From: Luteitalea pratensis
GTDB lineage: Bacteria > Acidobacteriota > Vicinamibacteria > Vicinamibacterales > Vicinamibacteraceae
Assembly (NCBI RefSeq): GCF_001618865.1
Contig: NZ_CP015136.1
Coordinates: 1,833,001 to 1,897,000, forward strand
Direction of reading: 5' to 3'
Length of the DNA: 64,000 nucleotides
Shown here: one piece after another, positions 36,993 to 47,044 of the stretch
How the letters are laid out: every line of letters starts with the position of its first letter
Position numbering within the stretch: position 1 is the first letter of the stretch
The notes under the pieces: model-generated
What the model was told of the DNA's origin: nothing
Seen by the model: only the letters and a program-made list of their open reading frames with translations
The model's database searches: none
Translations under genes and position numbers: made by a program

Positions 36993-37105
36993 AAGGGCGA
37001 AAAGAGTAAAAGGCAGAATCGAAGGGGAAAGGGCAAAGGCTTCAGGACTTGAGGCCTTGAAGGTCTTTCCGCCTTCGATTCTGTCTTTTCGCCCTTTTCG
37101 CCCTT
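36993..37105. terminator. Large inverted repeat, possible bidirectional terminator
   Basis: Arms 36993-37025 and 37072-37105 are complementary over their first 12 and last 12 bases, with mismatches between. The arms are built of 7-8 base units such as AAAAGGC and GGGCGAA. It sits at the end of the small membrane protein gene and of the minus-strand pseudogene, with A- and T-rich runs on both sides. Confidence 0.6.
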
Positions 37106-37113
37106 CATCGTTT

Positions 37114-39345
37114 CTACTTTGCCTCTGATCGGTGGTTGTGGCCCGGATGCAGGCGGGCCAGTTCCACGCGCGCGTCGCCCAGTAACGGGACGTCCTGATC
37201 TGCGTGATTGAACAGGTCGAGGAACTCGCGGTACATGACGGCCGCCTGCGAATGATCTCCGGACCGTGCGAGGGCACGCGCCAGCTGCACCCGGGCCGCG
37301 ATGCCCACCGGGTCTTGCAGCACGAGTCCGGGATGGGCCAGCACAGTCCGGAACTCCCCGGCCGCCTCGGGCGCCTTGTCCGCGGCCATCCAGGCCAGGC
37401 CACGGACGTATGCGGTGTACAGGCTGCCGAACGACCCGAACGAGCCGCCCTGGAACGCCAGGTCGCGCGGCACCGCGAGTTGCAATCGATCGACGGCCAA
37501 GACCGCACCGCCGGCCTGAAGATCGACCAACGCCCGCAGCGTCGGCAAGTCGATGAACCGGACCAGCGTGTCGTCGGGGAACCGCGCCTCGAGATCGTCG
37601 GCCGGTGTGCGGGCACGTGGCGCCTCCCCCGCCAGCGCAAGGGCGAGGGCGGCGCCGTACTCGACGTCGCGAGCCGTCGAGAGCGCCAGCGCGTCAGTTG
37701 CTGCCTGCCGAGCGGCCCCTCGGAGGGACTCGCGGACGGCGCTGCCGGCTTCATACAAGGCCGCCCGTTCTCGCCCGCCTGACTGCAGGGCGAGAGCCAC
37801 GGCCTGTCGCGTCATCGTTCGCGCCTCGCGCAACCGTCCGGCGTGCGCGAGGACGGCGGCCTGCTGGTGCGCCATCCAGTCTTCAACTCCGGAACTGGCG
37901 GTCCCCATGGCGGCCGCGCGCGCCATGGCAGCGTCATCGCGATCGAGGAACGCGAAGCAGCATCGCAGCACGATGAAATCGGGGAACTCGAGGTGGCGGG
38001 CGACTGCGCGTTGCAGCGTGGCCGCGGCCTCGCTCCTGCGCTCGAGCAGCACCTCGGCCCAGGCGAGATTGGCATAGGCGGGCACGAATCCGGGTCGATC
38101 GACAGCGCTTGCCTGGCATGGTCCCGTGACTGCTCATGTCGCCCCAGTTGCTGGGTGATCAGCGACAGGAACGTGTGTGGCGCGCGATCGCGAGGATAGG
38201 TGCGCGACCACAGCTCACCGGTGCGCAGCGCCTGTTCCAGGTTGCCCGTCACCTGCAACTCGTACGAGAGCGTGATGAAGAATCGTTCGCGGTCGCTCGT
38301 GCGCTCACGCAGTGCGTATGCCCTCCGACGCGCTCTCGGCCGCCAGTCGCGATTCGGCGATGTCGCCGTACACGCGTCCGAGGAAGGCATGGGCCATTGC
38401 GAACTCGGGGTCGATGGCGAGGGCACGTTGCAGGAGAACCACTGCGGCCGCCGGATCGTGGCCGAGTTCGACGTTCCACGCCTCGCTGTACGCTTTCAGC
38501 GCCTCGAGCGAGGAGGTCGTGGCCTCGGCGAGCGGCGTTCCGTGACGCTGCACGGTACTGAGCGACTCACCGACCTGCGCCCTGAAGTCGGCCGAGAGGC
38601 GGCTGAGGGCCGCCAGGACATCGTCCTTGCTGGCCGCTTCGGCCTGCTGCTCGAAGAGTACGGTGCCGGTCTGGCACTGCCTCGCACGCAGGCCCAGGAC
38701 GTAACGGCTGCCGAGACCGGCGATCGAGGGTTCCACCACCGCCGTGCTCGCCGTTCGCTGACAGATCTCGATCGCCACGTCGGGTGTGAGTGGCCCCGCG
38801 TCACGGCGATCCATGAGGCGGAGCGTCCCTCGCACGCGCTCCTCCGAGACGAGCGCGAGAAACGGCGACTGCTGCAACTGGATAGTCAGCCCCTGTCGCA
38901 AGGTGCCGTCGAAGACGGGGTCGCCGGTTCGATTGGCAAAATCGGCGAGGACGATCGTGTCCTGCGACGTCAACGGCCGCGGCCGATGCGAGTACGCATA
39001 GCCGCCTGCCGCCAGGGCCAGCATCAGCACTGCCATTGCCGTGCCGGCCTGCCGCCGGGTGAGCGCAGGACGATGTCGATTCGGCGAGGAGAGCGCGGCC
39101 TGCGTGCCGGAGGGCTCGCGGAGCCATTCCAATTCGCGACGCACGTCGCTCACGCTCGCGTAGCGCCGGCCGGGATCGTGCTCGAGGCACGTGGCGACCA
39201 CTCGCGCGAGCGCTTCCCGCACCGTGTCCGTACCTGCCCCGTGTGACTGGGTGGCGGCTCCCATCATGTCCTGGAGGACGCGACCGAACGAGAAGATATC
39301 GACGCGCGCGTCGGCGGGAAGGCCGCTGGCTTGCTCGGGCGCCAT
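37114..39345 (-). pseudogene. Truncated Ser/Thr kinase-TPR gene with two frameshifts
   Basis: What remains starts inside the kinase C-lobe (MAPEQASGLPADARVDIFSF, then ATCLEHDPGRRYASVSDVRR). It continues with a membrane helix (AGTAMAVLMLALAAGGYAYS), a TolB-like domain (DTIVLADFANRTGDPVFDGT) and TPR repeats to the stop at 37114. The N-lobe, ATP-binding lysine and catalytic loop are missing. Frameshifts lie at the CCC run at 38321-38323 and near 38086; each is repaired by one base (restoring SASEAYALRERTS and DPDFVPAYANLAW). The loss of the 5' half is certain; the single-base changes might be sequencing errors. Confidence 0.8.
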
Positions 39346-39666
39346 AGCGGCACCGGCAACGGCACGCATCTCGGGCTCCTCAGCTACTCGGCCGAGATCA
39401 TCGTCGACGAGACGACTGGCGACGGCGCCGGCACGGCGACCTGGACGGCTGCCAACGGCGACCGGATTACGGCGAACACCTCCGGTGGGATCCTCGAGGC
39501 TGACCTCGAGCATGGCCGAATCGTGATCGGCGAGTCGCAGACCATCACGGGTGGAACCGGCCGCTTTTCCGGGGCCAGCGGCACCATCCGCGTCGAACGC
39601 ACGCTGGACTTCATCAGCGGTGTGACTTCGGGCCACTTCGACGGGACGCTCAGCATCGCCCACTGA
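39346..39666 (+). pseudogene. 3' fragment of a secreted beta-barrel-like protein gene
   Basis: About 107 codons beginning abruptly at GTGNGTHLGLLSYSAEI, with ITGGTGRFSGASGTIRVERT and ending GHFDGTLSIAH. The pattern of alternating Gly/Thr-rich strands is that of small secreted proteins whose N-terminus and signal peptide should lie upstream; instead the sequence turns directly into the kinase fragment on the opposite strand. No ribosome site precedes it. Confidence 0.65.
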
Positions 39667-39815
39667 GGCGCGAGCCAGGCGGCCCGGCGGTCAGGGTTCG
39701 CCGAGGCTCGGCCTCAGTCGACCGCGACCCGGAGCACGTGTTAACCGAACGGCCTGCGCCTCGTTGTGCGTGAAGAGCCGCACATGCAGGAGCGATGACG
39801 CCTGCGTAACGGGCA

Positions 39816-39843
39816 GATCGCGGATCGTGGATCGCGGACGGGG
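39816..39843. repeat. Short heptamer array
   Basis: GATCGCG, GATCGTG, GATCGCG, GACGGGG in tandem, 50 bases ahead of the esterase start. Confidence 0.65.
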
Positions 39844-39845
39844 AA

Positions 39846-39873
39846 GGTAGGGCCGGCTCTCCGAGCCCGGCCC
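39846..39873. repeat. Half copy of the GGTAGGGCCGG hairpin repeat
   Basis: Identical over its length to the first arm of the element at 9006 plus the G at 7541, and placed 20 bases before the esterase start codon; the second arm is missing. Confidence 0.75.
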
Positions 39874-39892
39874 AGGAGTCGAAAGGGCAGAT

Positions 39893-40831
39893 ATGGTGTC
39901 GACGTGGTTGCGCCTGGCCGTGGCCGCTTTCGTTCTTCTTGTGTCGCAGCCTGCCCGTGCCGGCGGGCAGGACACGTGCGTGCCGTCGGTCTCGGGTGAC
40001 CTGAGGATCGAGACACTGACCAGTGCGGTGTATCAGCGCGACATCACCATGCGCGTCTGGTTGCCGCCAGGCTACGCCGATGGACCAGCGGATCGGACGT
40101 ATCCGACGCTATACATGCTCGACGGCCAGGGAGCCTTCGACAATTGCACCGCCTTCAAGGGCGAGCAGGAGTTGCGGCTCGACGAGACGGTCCTCGCCCT
40201 GATCGCCGCCGGCACCATCCCGGCCGTCGTCATTGTCGGCATCGACAGCGGGACATCGAGGAACCAGGAGTATGCGGCCTACAACAACCCCGTGACGGAC
40301 GCGTCAGCCCCGGAGCCCAGAGGCAAGTTGCTGCCTCGCTTCTTTGCCGACGAGGTGGTCCCGTTCGTGAGAAGCCGGTACCGCGTGACGAAGGATCCCG
40401 GTCAGACGGGAATCGGTGGTTGTTCGCTCGGGGCGGCGGGGGCGCTCTGGGTCTCGCTGCACAGGCCCGACCTGTTTGGCCTGGCACTGCTGCAGAGCCC
40501 GAGTCTCCTGCTCGGAAATGGGCAATTGCTGCGGGACACCGCCATGCTGGCACGCGCACCGGATCGGATCGCGATAGGCGTTGGCACGAGCGAGCTGGAC
40601 TTCCCGGACATCGACGCGTATCTCAGGCCTTTCCGCCTGGAGCGCAGCGAAGCGGAGAAAGGAGGGCTCGAGATGACCGAGCGGCTCGCGAACAACCTGC
40701 GGTCCGCCTACATCAAGCGCTCCGAGGTGATGTTCGTCGTCGAGCCGAGCGCGAATCACAGTTCGCGCTTCTGGGCGGGTCGGATGGCTGCCGCGCTGAC
40801 GTTCCTGTACGGCGCCCACCCCAAGCGGTGA
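39893..40831 (+). CDS. Secreted esterase (esterase D / enterochelin esterase-like fold)
   Basis: Serine hydrolase of 312 residues of the putative-esterase family. Signal peptide LAVAAFVLLVSQPARAGG is followed by RDITMRVWLPPGYADG and YPTLYMLDGQGAF. The nucleophile elbow is GGCSLGAAGAL. The catalytic His is probably in EPSANHSSRFW, a typical position near the C-terminus. ATG 39893 follows GAAAGGG. It stands alone; its stop faces the prepilin-like gene's stop. The substrate is unknown. Confidence 0.82.
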   Translation: MVSTWLRLAVAAFVLLVSQPARAGGQDTCVPSVSGDLRIETLTSAVYQRDITMRVWLPPGYADGPADRTYPTLYMLDGQGAFDNCTAFKGEQELRLDETVLALIAAGTIPAVVIVGIDSGTSRNQEYAAYNNPVTDASAPEPRGKLLPRFFADEVVPFVRSRYRVTKDPGQTGIGGCSLGAAGALWVSLHRPDLFGLALLQSPSLLLGNGQLLRDTAMLARAPDRIAIGVGTSELDFPDIDAYLRPFRLERSEAEKGGLEMTERLANNLRSAYIKRSEVMFVVEPSANHSSRFWAGRMAAALTFLYGAHPKR

Positions 40832-40907
40832 GTTCGGACATCAGTCGGTCAGCTGGCCGGCTGCCGACGCTCGGTCAGCTGTTCCTCGGGACAGGCCCTG
40901 CGCAGCA

Positions 40908-42383
40908 CTACGGCTGGCGGCTTGCCGATACGAGGTCGGCGCGCCCGAGCGCGCCGAGTGCCTGCGCCGTCGCTCGCTCGATCGCCACCGCGGCATCGCC
41001 GCCGACCCATGCCCGCTCCTGGTCGCTGCTGACGACATCCCGCACCTTCACCAGCGTCTGGACGAGTTCCTCGATGCGGCCAAACCGAAGGAGCGGCGGG
41101 AGGCCGTCCACGATCCCGATCAGCGTCGAGAGCCGCCGCTGATTCGTCTGCTCGTCGGCCGTCATGTCACCGGCAGGCAACGGCCTCGCGTCGAGCAGCG
41201 CCACCTCGTTGCGCAGCAGGTCCAGCGACGCATAGCGCGAATCGGGCGGGACCAACGCCAGCAGCGGAGCCAGCGGGCCGGCGATGGGCCGCTGTACTGC
41301 CGGCAACGCCGTTTCACCGCTCAGGGGCGGCAGCAACTGCTCGGCGAGCTGCGCGATGACGCGGCGCACAACGGCCTCCAGTCCGGAATCGAGTTCCCGG
41401 ACACCCGCGAGCTGGCCGATGATGGCCAGTGTCGCGTCGGGGTCGATCAGCTCGCGAAGGCCGAGCATGCCGTCCCTGTTCTGATCGAACAGCTCCTGCA
41501 GCGCACTGATGAAGGCGGGATCCTGCGCACGTGATCGGGCCAGTGCCAGGGTCTCCGGACTCAACAGGTGCAGGGTCTCGAGTGCGCTCACCCCGATGAG
41601 GCTCATGTTGCCGGGAGAGTCGCTCAGCGGCCGGCCCTGCAGGAGTGGCGTGTTCGCATCACCCGGGACGTCGTTGCCCCACCGTGCCGGTGCGTCAGGC
41701 AACGACCAGATGCCGGCCGACCAGTCGTCCGCCTTCCAGACAAAGCTTCGAGTGCTCCATATCAGTCCCGCAACCGCGGGGGCGCTCTTCCATGTGTATG
41801 CGCCGGCCCGATAGGACCCCAGCGAGGTCAACAGCCCCGCGTAGGCGTCTGCCGGGCACCTCCACGTCTCACCATCCAGCACCAGGCCAGTGCCGGAACT
41901 GCAGACGGACGCCAGTCGTCGGATCGTCTGCGTCTCGTCGATGGTCAAGGCTTCACCAGAAGCCGCCCCACGAATTGGCGCCGCCAGCGCCATCCAGTGG
42001 AACGAGGTGTGCGCCTCGCCGGTCTGGATGGTGAACACGTATCCATGGCTGACCAGTGTCTGCGACGGTCCGGGCACGACCTGGAAGCGGCGGGCATCGA
42101 GCGCCGGCAGCATCTGCTCGAGATCGGGGTAGTTGGCCCGCCCGTCGCCGTCGACGTCCTTGGCCGCGAGCGCCCGTGCCAACGTCGCGAGGTGCTCGAG
42201 CGACTCGGCCGCCGCGACACGGTTGGCCGCCTCGCGCACCTTCTGGACGGCCGGCAGCATCAGCCCGAACAGCACGCCAAGGATGGCAATGACGACCAGG
42301 AGTTCGATGAGCGTGAAACCCCTGCGGCCTGCGAGGCGAGGCCGACCTGGTGTGAGCGACGAGTAGCTACGCCGTACGTTCAT
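40908..42383 (-). CDS. Type IV prepilin/pseudopilin-like protein
   Basis: Protein of 491 residues with a class III signal: a basic leader, then [20 protein letters not shown], where cleavage by prepilin peptidase leaves an N-terminal Phe with Glu at +5. The large C-terminal body has two calcium-loop-like stretches ([17 protein letters not shown] and [17 protein letters not shown]). It is far larger than a normal pilin and resembles the DUF1559-like pseudopilin group only in its N-terminus. ATG 42383 has GGGGAGG 6 bases before it. It is last of a run of five minus-strand genes. Confidence 0.82.
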   Translation of the reverse strand: MNVRRSYSSLTPGRPRLAGRRGFTLIELLVVIAILGVLFGLMLPAVQKVREAANRVAAAESLEHLATLARALAAKDVDGDGRANYPDLEQMLPALDARRFQVVPGPSQTLVSHGYVFTIQTGEAHTSFHWMALAAPIRGAASGEALTIDETQTIRRLASVCSSGTGLVLDGETWRCPADAYAGLLTSLGSYRAGAYTWKSAPAVAGLIWSTRSFVWKADDWSAGIWSLPDAPARWGNDVPGDANTPLLQGRPLSDSPGNMSLIGVSALETLHLLSPETLALARSRAQDPAFISALQELFDQNRDGMLGLRELIDPDATLAIIGQLAGVRELDSGLEAVVRRVIAQLAEQLLPPLSGETALPAVQRPIAGPLAPLLALVPPDSRYASLDLLRNEVALLDARPLPAGDMTADEQTNQRRLSTLIGIVDGLPPLLRFGRIEELVQTLVKVRDVVSSDQERAWVGGDAAVAIERATAQALGALGRADLVSASRQP

Positions 42384-42447
42384 GGCGCCTCCCCTGTGCA
42401 ATGGTCGATGGGCGATGTCGTCGTCAACGGTCACGCCGCGCGTCACC

Positions 42448-43047
42448 TCATTGGTCGATCAGATACCCGTGGAGCCTCGCCTCCTGAAGTTCCGCTGCGT
42501 GGCCGCCATTCGAGATCAGGACGTATTCCTCCAGGCACACGGGGAGATCAGAACCGATGACGCCGCCCGTCTGAAGATGCTCGCTCACCGGGATGACGCC
42601 GGCGAATACCGCGTCGGCATTCACTTGTCCCTGCGCACTGATGACACGCGAAAGGGTGGTAGGGCCGGTGAATGCATCGATCCTGGCCACCCCCCCAAGC
42701 GGGAATGCCAGAGCGGGTTGCGCCCGGATGATTGCCTCGAGATCGGTGAGCACCAACTTCTTGCCCGGCGGGACGATGAACGAGCCGCCGAATGTGCCAT
42801 CCGGGAGGACCCGTTGTACCTCATGAGTGGCAGTGGGACAGATGCCGGTCGGCGCCAACTGCTCGCGCAGCAGGACGCGATCGACCGACGACACCACTGG
42901 GACCGGCTCCGCTGCCGTGTTCATGATCTGGACCAGAAGCGGTTTCATCCCCTGAGCGGCCACCCGCGCGCCGTCAGTGGTGAGCGCCAGCGTCAGGACC
43001 AACAATCCGGCCGCTGCAACGGCTGCAGTTCTTAGCATGTTTTTCAT
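42448..43047 (-). CDS. Secreted protein of unknown function
   Basis: Protein of 199 residues with a clear signal peptide ([20 protein letters not shown]...VAAQG). No domain was recognised. The mature part looks beta-rich ([20 protein letters not shown]). ATG 43047 has GAGGAG 7 bases upstream. It lies 47 bases after the metalloprotease stop and 64 bases before the prepilin-like start, consistent with one operon. Confidence 0.72.
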   Translation of the reverse strand: MKNMLRTAAVAAAGLLVLTLALTTDGARVAAQGMKPLLVQIMNTAAEPVPVVSSVDRVLLREQLAPTGICPTATHEVQRVLPDGTFGGSFIVPPGKKLVLTDLEAIIRAQPALAFPLGGVARIDAFTGPTTLSRVISAQGQVNADAVFAGVIPVSEHLQTGGVIGSDLPVCLEEYVLISNGGHAAELQEARLHGYLIDQ

Positions 43048-43094
43048 CGGTCGACTCCTCGAGTCTTGGCTCGATGTTCTGCGGTACGCCCTGG

Positions 43095-46000
43095 TCACCG
43101 TGCGCGATCGCGAAGCACGCACGATCGTTCGATGAGGGTGAATGCCGTCTCTCCGGAGAACTCCGGCGAGAAGCTGAAGGTCAGCGAGTAGAATCGGCCC
43201 CCACGCGGCTGGGCGCGAAGGATGCGTGGCAAGCCGAACGTGCTGGCCGGGATGCGTTGGCTCAGTGCCCCCACCCCTTCCGCCCGCTCGTCGGTGATCG
43301 CCGCGATCACATGGGGTTCGAGGCCGTTGAACTCGAACGAGACACACGCCTCCGGTGGCGGCGCGGCCGGACACTCCCCCAGGCAGAGTGGGATCGGGAT
43401 CGACACGGTGGTGCCGGGGTCGGCCGTGACGTGCACCGAGCGCGGCTGCCCGTCCGGCTGCAGTCCCCTCGACGGCGTGTACGGCGCGCCATCGAGATGG
43501 ATCACGGTCCGGCCGTAGCCGTCAACGTCACAGGCGTCCGGTGTGCCGTCCCCATCCGTATCCGACACGACCTGGTGGAGGTGCACCTCGCCCGTGACCG
43601 GATCCTTGAAGTAGCCCCATGCGACGTTGAGATCGCGATCCTGCGCACACCTGTCGCACGCGTCGCCGAGCAGGTCGCCATCCGTGTCGGCCTGGTCAGT
43701 GTTCGCGACGTTGATGCAGTTGTCGCTGTCGTTCGGTACCGTGTCGCCATCCCCGTCCGGATCGCACGCATCACCCTCGCCGTCGCCGTCGACGTCGGGC
43801 TGGAAGGCACGCCCGTCCTGGAAGACCTTCGGGTTGTAGTCACCCGGGCAGTTATCTTCCTTGTCGGGCACGTGGTCGTCGTCGAGATCCCCGTCCTCGA
43901 GTGGGTCGCACGCCGTGCCGATGCTGTTGAAGTTGGCGTCGGCCTGATCCGGGTTGTAGATGCCGGGACAGTTGTCCTTGTTGAGCAGGCACTGTGGCGT
44001 GGAACAAATCTCCGGTGCGCCGTCGCCGTCGGCATCGTTGTCGCAGGCATCGCCAATCCCATCGCCGTCGGCATCCTCCTGCCCGGTGTTGAACTTGAAC
44101 GGGCACACGTCGACGCCGTCCGCGAAGGAGTCACCATCGACGTCGTTCTTGAGGATGCCGACCTCCACCGCCAGGAAAGCCGTCCTGGCCGCGGTGACGA
44201 CCGACGCGGGGTGACCGAGCGCCGACGCGAAGGCCACGACGACGTCGCGTTCGATGAACGGATCGGCATTGGCCGGCATGAACTGCATCGCCCGGTAGAA
44301 GAGGTCCCGTGTGATCGCGTCGCCGACGCCGTTGACGATGATGCCCGTGTCGGGATGCGTACCGCCGCGGGCGAGCAGGAACGCGGCCTTGTTGGTGATA
44401 CCGGCATTGGTATGCACGCCGCCGTTGTCGGACGAGCCGGTGAATCGCTCGCCCCAGCGATCGGGGTCGCCGCAATTCTGCGGGTTGCTGAGGTCACGCA
44501 GGCCTCGCCCACCCGGTAGTCCCGCGCAGCCTGTCGCCCCCGGCACGTTCTCGCCCTGGACGGGGTCGTTGGTGTGGAAGAACGCGAAGATGTCTGCCAG
44601 GCTTTCGTTGAGCGCCCCGGGCAGGTTTCCCTGGTTGAGATTCGAGCCGTAATGGACGACGCCGTGCGTGAACTCGTGCGTCATGACATCGTCCTGGACG
44701 AAGCCGTCCGAGAACTCGAAGCCCTCCTCGCCGATGCTGCACATGCGGCCGAAGTAGTTGGCGTTCTGCACGACGTTGCCAGAGCTGTCGACGATTCGGG
44801 CGTGGATGAACACCTCGATCTCGTTGCCGTCGTTGTCGTAGGAATCGCGGCCGAACGTGCCGTTGTAGAAGTCGTAGGTCGACTTCGAGAAGTCGAGCGC
44901 GTTGATGGCGTCCGGATCCGAATCGAACTCATCGTCGATTCCATCCTCGTCGCCGATGTTGTCGTCGTCGGTCGTGTTCCAGTAACAGAATGACGTGCTC
45001 GCGCCCACGAGATTGTTCGCCGTCTCCAGGTCGAGTTCGTAGTCCTGTTCGCCCAGGAACACGCGCAGCAGCACCTCGCCGGTGTGCGCGTCCACGAACA
45101 GCCGTTGAGGGTTCGGATTGCCGAGCGTGACCTGCCAGGCAAGCGCGGGATGTGGCGGTGGTCGGCTCGCCAGCCCCGCGAGGCTCGGGTCGAACACCGT
45201 CAGCCCGGTCCTGCCGGTAATCGCGGCACCGCGGAATCCCGCATACAACCGCGCGCGGTTCTCCGCGTCTTCCGCCGTGATGTCGGCAATCGGATTCAGG
45301 CGTACACCGCTCGGGATCAACGATCCCGACGTGCCGTACAGGATGTCGCCCTTCAACACGACGACGATCTCGGCGCCGTGAACCGGTAGCCCCTGGACGG
45401 TCTGGAAGAACGTGACGACCTGGACAGGCGCGGCCGGGGACGTGGCCACGCGGCGCACTCCCAGGCGGAAGTCTGGGCTGTTCAGGCGATACAGATCCTT
45501 GTAGTCATCGAGGAAGAGGCGCGCGCGCTCGACGGGGTCGGCGCCGCGGACCGGAATCTGGCCGATGACACCCTGGGGGAAGCCATGTTCGAAGCGCACC
45601 TCGGCGGTGTTGCGCGAGGCGGCCTGCAGCTGTCGCAGCGCCGTGAGTTGCAGTTCGTCGAGTGACGGTTGTGGCGCCGCGGCCACGTCGAAGTTGCCGC
45701 GATCGATCGCGCCACCAGGGATGGCGATACCGGAGGTGCCGAGGAAGTTGACGTCCAGCGCGTCACGGCCCGCGCCCGGTTCGCCGTTGTCGACGATGAC
45801 GATCCGGTTCTCGGCGGCGAACTCGACACCGCGCCCGTCGGCCCGGTATCCGCACGTGCCAGACGCGTCGAACCTGGCCTGGTTGACGAGGATCACCATG
45901 CGCCGGAACGTGTCGTACCGGCAGGCCAGCGGTGTTCCGTCCTGGAGGCGGCCGAGCACCTGGAACTGGCCACTGACGGTGCCATCGGGGCCGAGGTGGA

Positions 46001-46145
46001 CGTTGGCGGTCACCAGCCATTCGCCCCGTGCGCCCTGTCCCGTGACGGCACCGGCGGGCGCGGCATCGGATGGCCGGCCAAGGATCAGGAGTGCCCAGGT
46101 GATGCCCGTGATCAGCCGACCCCGGGCCAGCGCGATCGAGTCCAC
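43095..46145 (-). CDS. Secreted M4 (thermolysin-like) metalloprotease with thrombospondin type-3 repeats
   Basis: Protein of 1016 residues. A signal-like N-terminus is followed by an FTP propeptide region (QTVQGLPVHGAEIVVVLKGD) and PepSY-like part. The M4 catalytic domain has zinc motif HEFTH near residue 490, the third ligand Glu in GALNESLADIF, and the later His in NGGVHTNAGITNKAAFLLA. From about 660 to 860, calcium-binding thrombospondin type-3 repeats follow (DADGDGIGDACDNDADGDGA, DVDGDGEGDACDPDGDGD). The last 130 residues form an unassigned domain with Cys pairs. GTG 46145 is chosen over TTG 46151 because GGAGG lies 7 bases before it. The gene follows a two-component regulator pair, which may control it. 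Confidence 0.9.
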   Translation of the reverse strand: MDSIALARGRLITGITWALLILGRPSDAAPAGAVTGQGARGEWLVTANVHLGPDGTVSGQFQVLGRLQDGTPLACRYDTFRRMVILVNQARFDASGTCGYRADGRGVEFAAENRIVIVDNGEPGAGRDALDVNFLGTSGIAIPGGAIDRGNFDVAAAPQPSLDELQLTALRQLQAASRNTAEVRFEHGFPQGVIGQIPVRGADPVERARLFLDDYKDLYRLNSPDFRLGVRRVATSPAAPVQVVTFFQTVQGLPVHGAEIVVVLKGDILYGTSGSLIPSGVRLNPIADITAEDAENRARLYAGFRGAAITGRTGLTVFDPSLAGLASRPPPHPALAWQVTLGNPNPQRLFVDAHTGEVLLRVFLGEQDYELDLETANNLVGASTSFCYWNTTDDDNIGDEDGIDDEFDSDPDAINALDFSKSTYDFYNGTFGRDSYDNDGNEIEVFIHARIVDSSGNVVQNANYFGRMCSIGEEGFEFSDGFVQDDVMTHEFTHGVVHYGSNLNQGNLPGALNESLADIFAFFHTNDPVQGENVPGATGCAGLPGGRGLRDLSNPQNCGDPDRWGERFTGSSDNGGVHTNAGITNKAAFLLARGGTHPDTGIIVNGVGDAITRDLFYRAMQFMPANADPFIERDVVVAFASALGHPASVVTAARTAFLAVEVGILKNDVDGDSFADGVDVCPFKFNTGQEDADGDGIGDACDNDADGDGAPEICSTPQCLLNKDNCPGIYNPDQADANFNSIGTACDPLEDGDLDDDHVPDKEDNCPGDYNPKVFQDGRAFQPDVDGDGEGDACDPDGDGDTVPNDSDNCINVANTDQADTDGDLLGDACDRCAQDRDLNVAWGYFKDPVTGEVHLHQVVSDTDGDGTPDACDVDGYGRTVIHLDGAPYTPSRGLQPDGQPRSVHVTADPGTTVSIPIPLCLGECPAAPPPEACVSFEFNGLEPHVIAAITDERAEGVGALSQRIPASTFGLPRILRAQPRGGRFYSLTFSFSPEFSGETAFTLIERSCVLRDRAR

Positions 46146-46359
46146 GTCCAATCCTCCATACGGAAGGCAGCCAGGATCACGACGTGGCGAGGCACGCGGC
46201 GTGCGGCCGCCCGCTCACGATGGCGCGTCTGCGTTCCAGGCCCGTGACGGAAGGTGGGCAACGGTAGATCGTCGGCTGGTCCCTGCACAGAGCATGACCA
46301 TGCTGTTTTCATCAGCGGTGGCATGCGCGGCACATCGCCGTTGCGCGACGACAACGGTG

Positions 46360-47013
46360 TCAGGGGATGAGGCGGCCGCGGAGGGCCTTGCTGACGGCTT
46401 GCGATTTCGTGTGGACGTGCAGCTTCTCGTAGATGCGCCGGATGTAATTGCGAACCGTGTTGACGGTGATGCCGAGACGATCGCCAACGTCCTGGTAGCT
46501 GTCGCCATTGGCAAGCAGGCCGATGATCCGCAGTTCATGCGGCGTGAGCGCCTGTTCCGGCTTGTCGATCGGAGCGGGCCGCTGCAGGGCCACGACGACC
46601 TTCCGCGCGATGTCGGGCGACATCGGGGAACCGCCGGCGTGCGCTTCGGCGATGGCGTCGAGCAGGCGCGCCGGCGGCGTCTTCTTCAGGAGATACCCGC
46701 ACGCGCCATTGCAGAGAGATTCGAAGATCCGCTCCTCCTCGGCAAAGACGGTCAGCATCACGATCTGCGCGCGCGGGCACCGATCGCGGAGCAGGCCGAC
46801 ACCCTCCGATCCGCTCAGTCCAGGCAGGTTGATGTCGAGCAGCACGACGTCCGGCGTCACGTCGGGGAGTCGTTTCAGCGCGTCCTCGACAGAACCGTAA
46901 GTACCAACGCACCGGAATCCTGGCGTACCGCCAATCAGCGCCGCGAGACCTTCGCGGGTGCCGCGGTCATCGTCGATGACCGCAACGGCGAGTGGGGAAG
47001 TGTCACCGGCCAC
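46360..47013 (-). CDS. NarL/LuxR-type response regulator
   Basis: Regulator of 217 residues. The receiver domain has acidic pocket IDDD (13-16), phosphoacceptor Asp60 in VVLLDINLPG, Thr in IVMLTVF and Lys in YLLKKT. The LuxR-type helix-turn-helix is LTPHELRIIGLLANGDSYQD and GITVNTVRNYIRRIYEKLHV. GTG 47013 has GAGG upstream. It starts 31 bases after the histidine kinase, its likely partner, and 214 bases ahead of the protease gene, its likely target. Confidence 0.93.
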   Translation of the reverse strand: MAGDTSPLAVAVIDDDRGTREGLAALIGGTPGFRCVGTYGSVEDALKRLPDVTPDVVLLDINLPGLSGSEGVGLLRDRCPRAQIVMLTVFAEEERIFESLCNGACGYLLKKTPPARLLDAIAEAHAGGSPMSPDIARKVVVALQRPAPIDKPEQALTPHELRIIGLLANGDSYQDVGDRLGITVNTVRNYIRRIYEKLHVHTKSQAVSKALRGRLIP

Positions 47014-47044
47014 ACGAGCCTCGAGGTGTGCCGGTCATCCTGAT

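Noticed and set aside
42658-42668. A GGTAGGGCCGG match inside the 199-residue secreted protein gene
   Set aside because: Only the first 11 bases match and no hairpin follows; it lies within a good coding frame, so it is likely chance.
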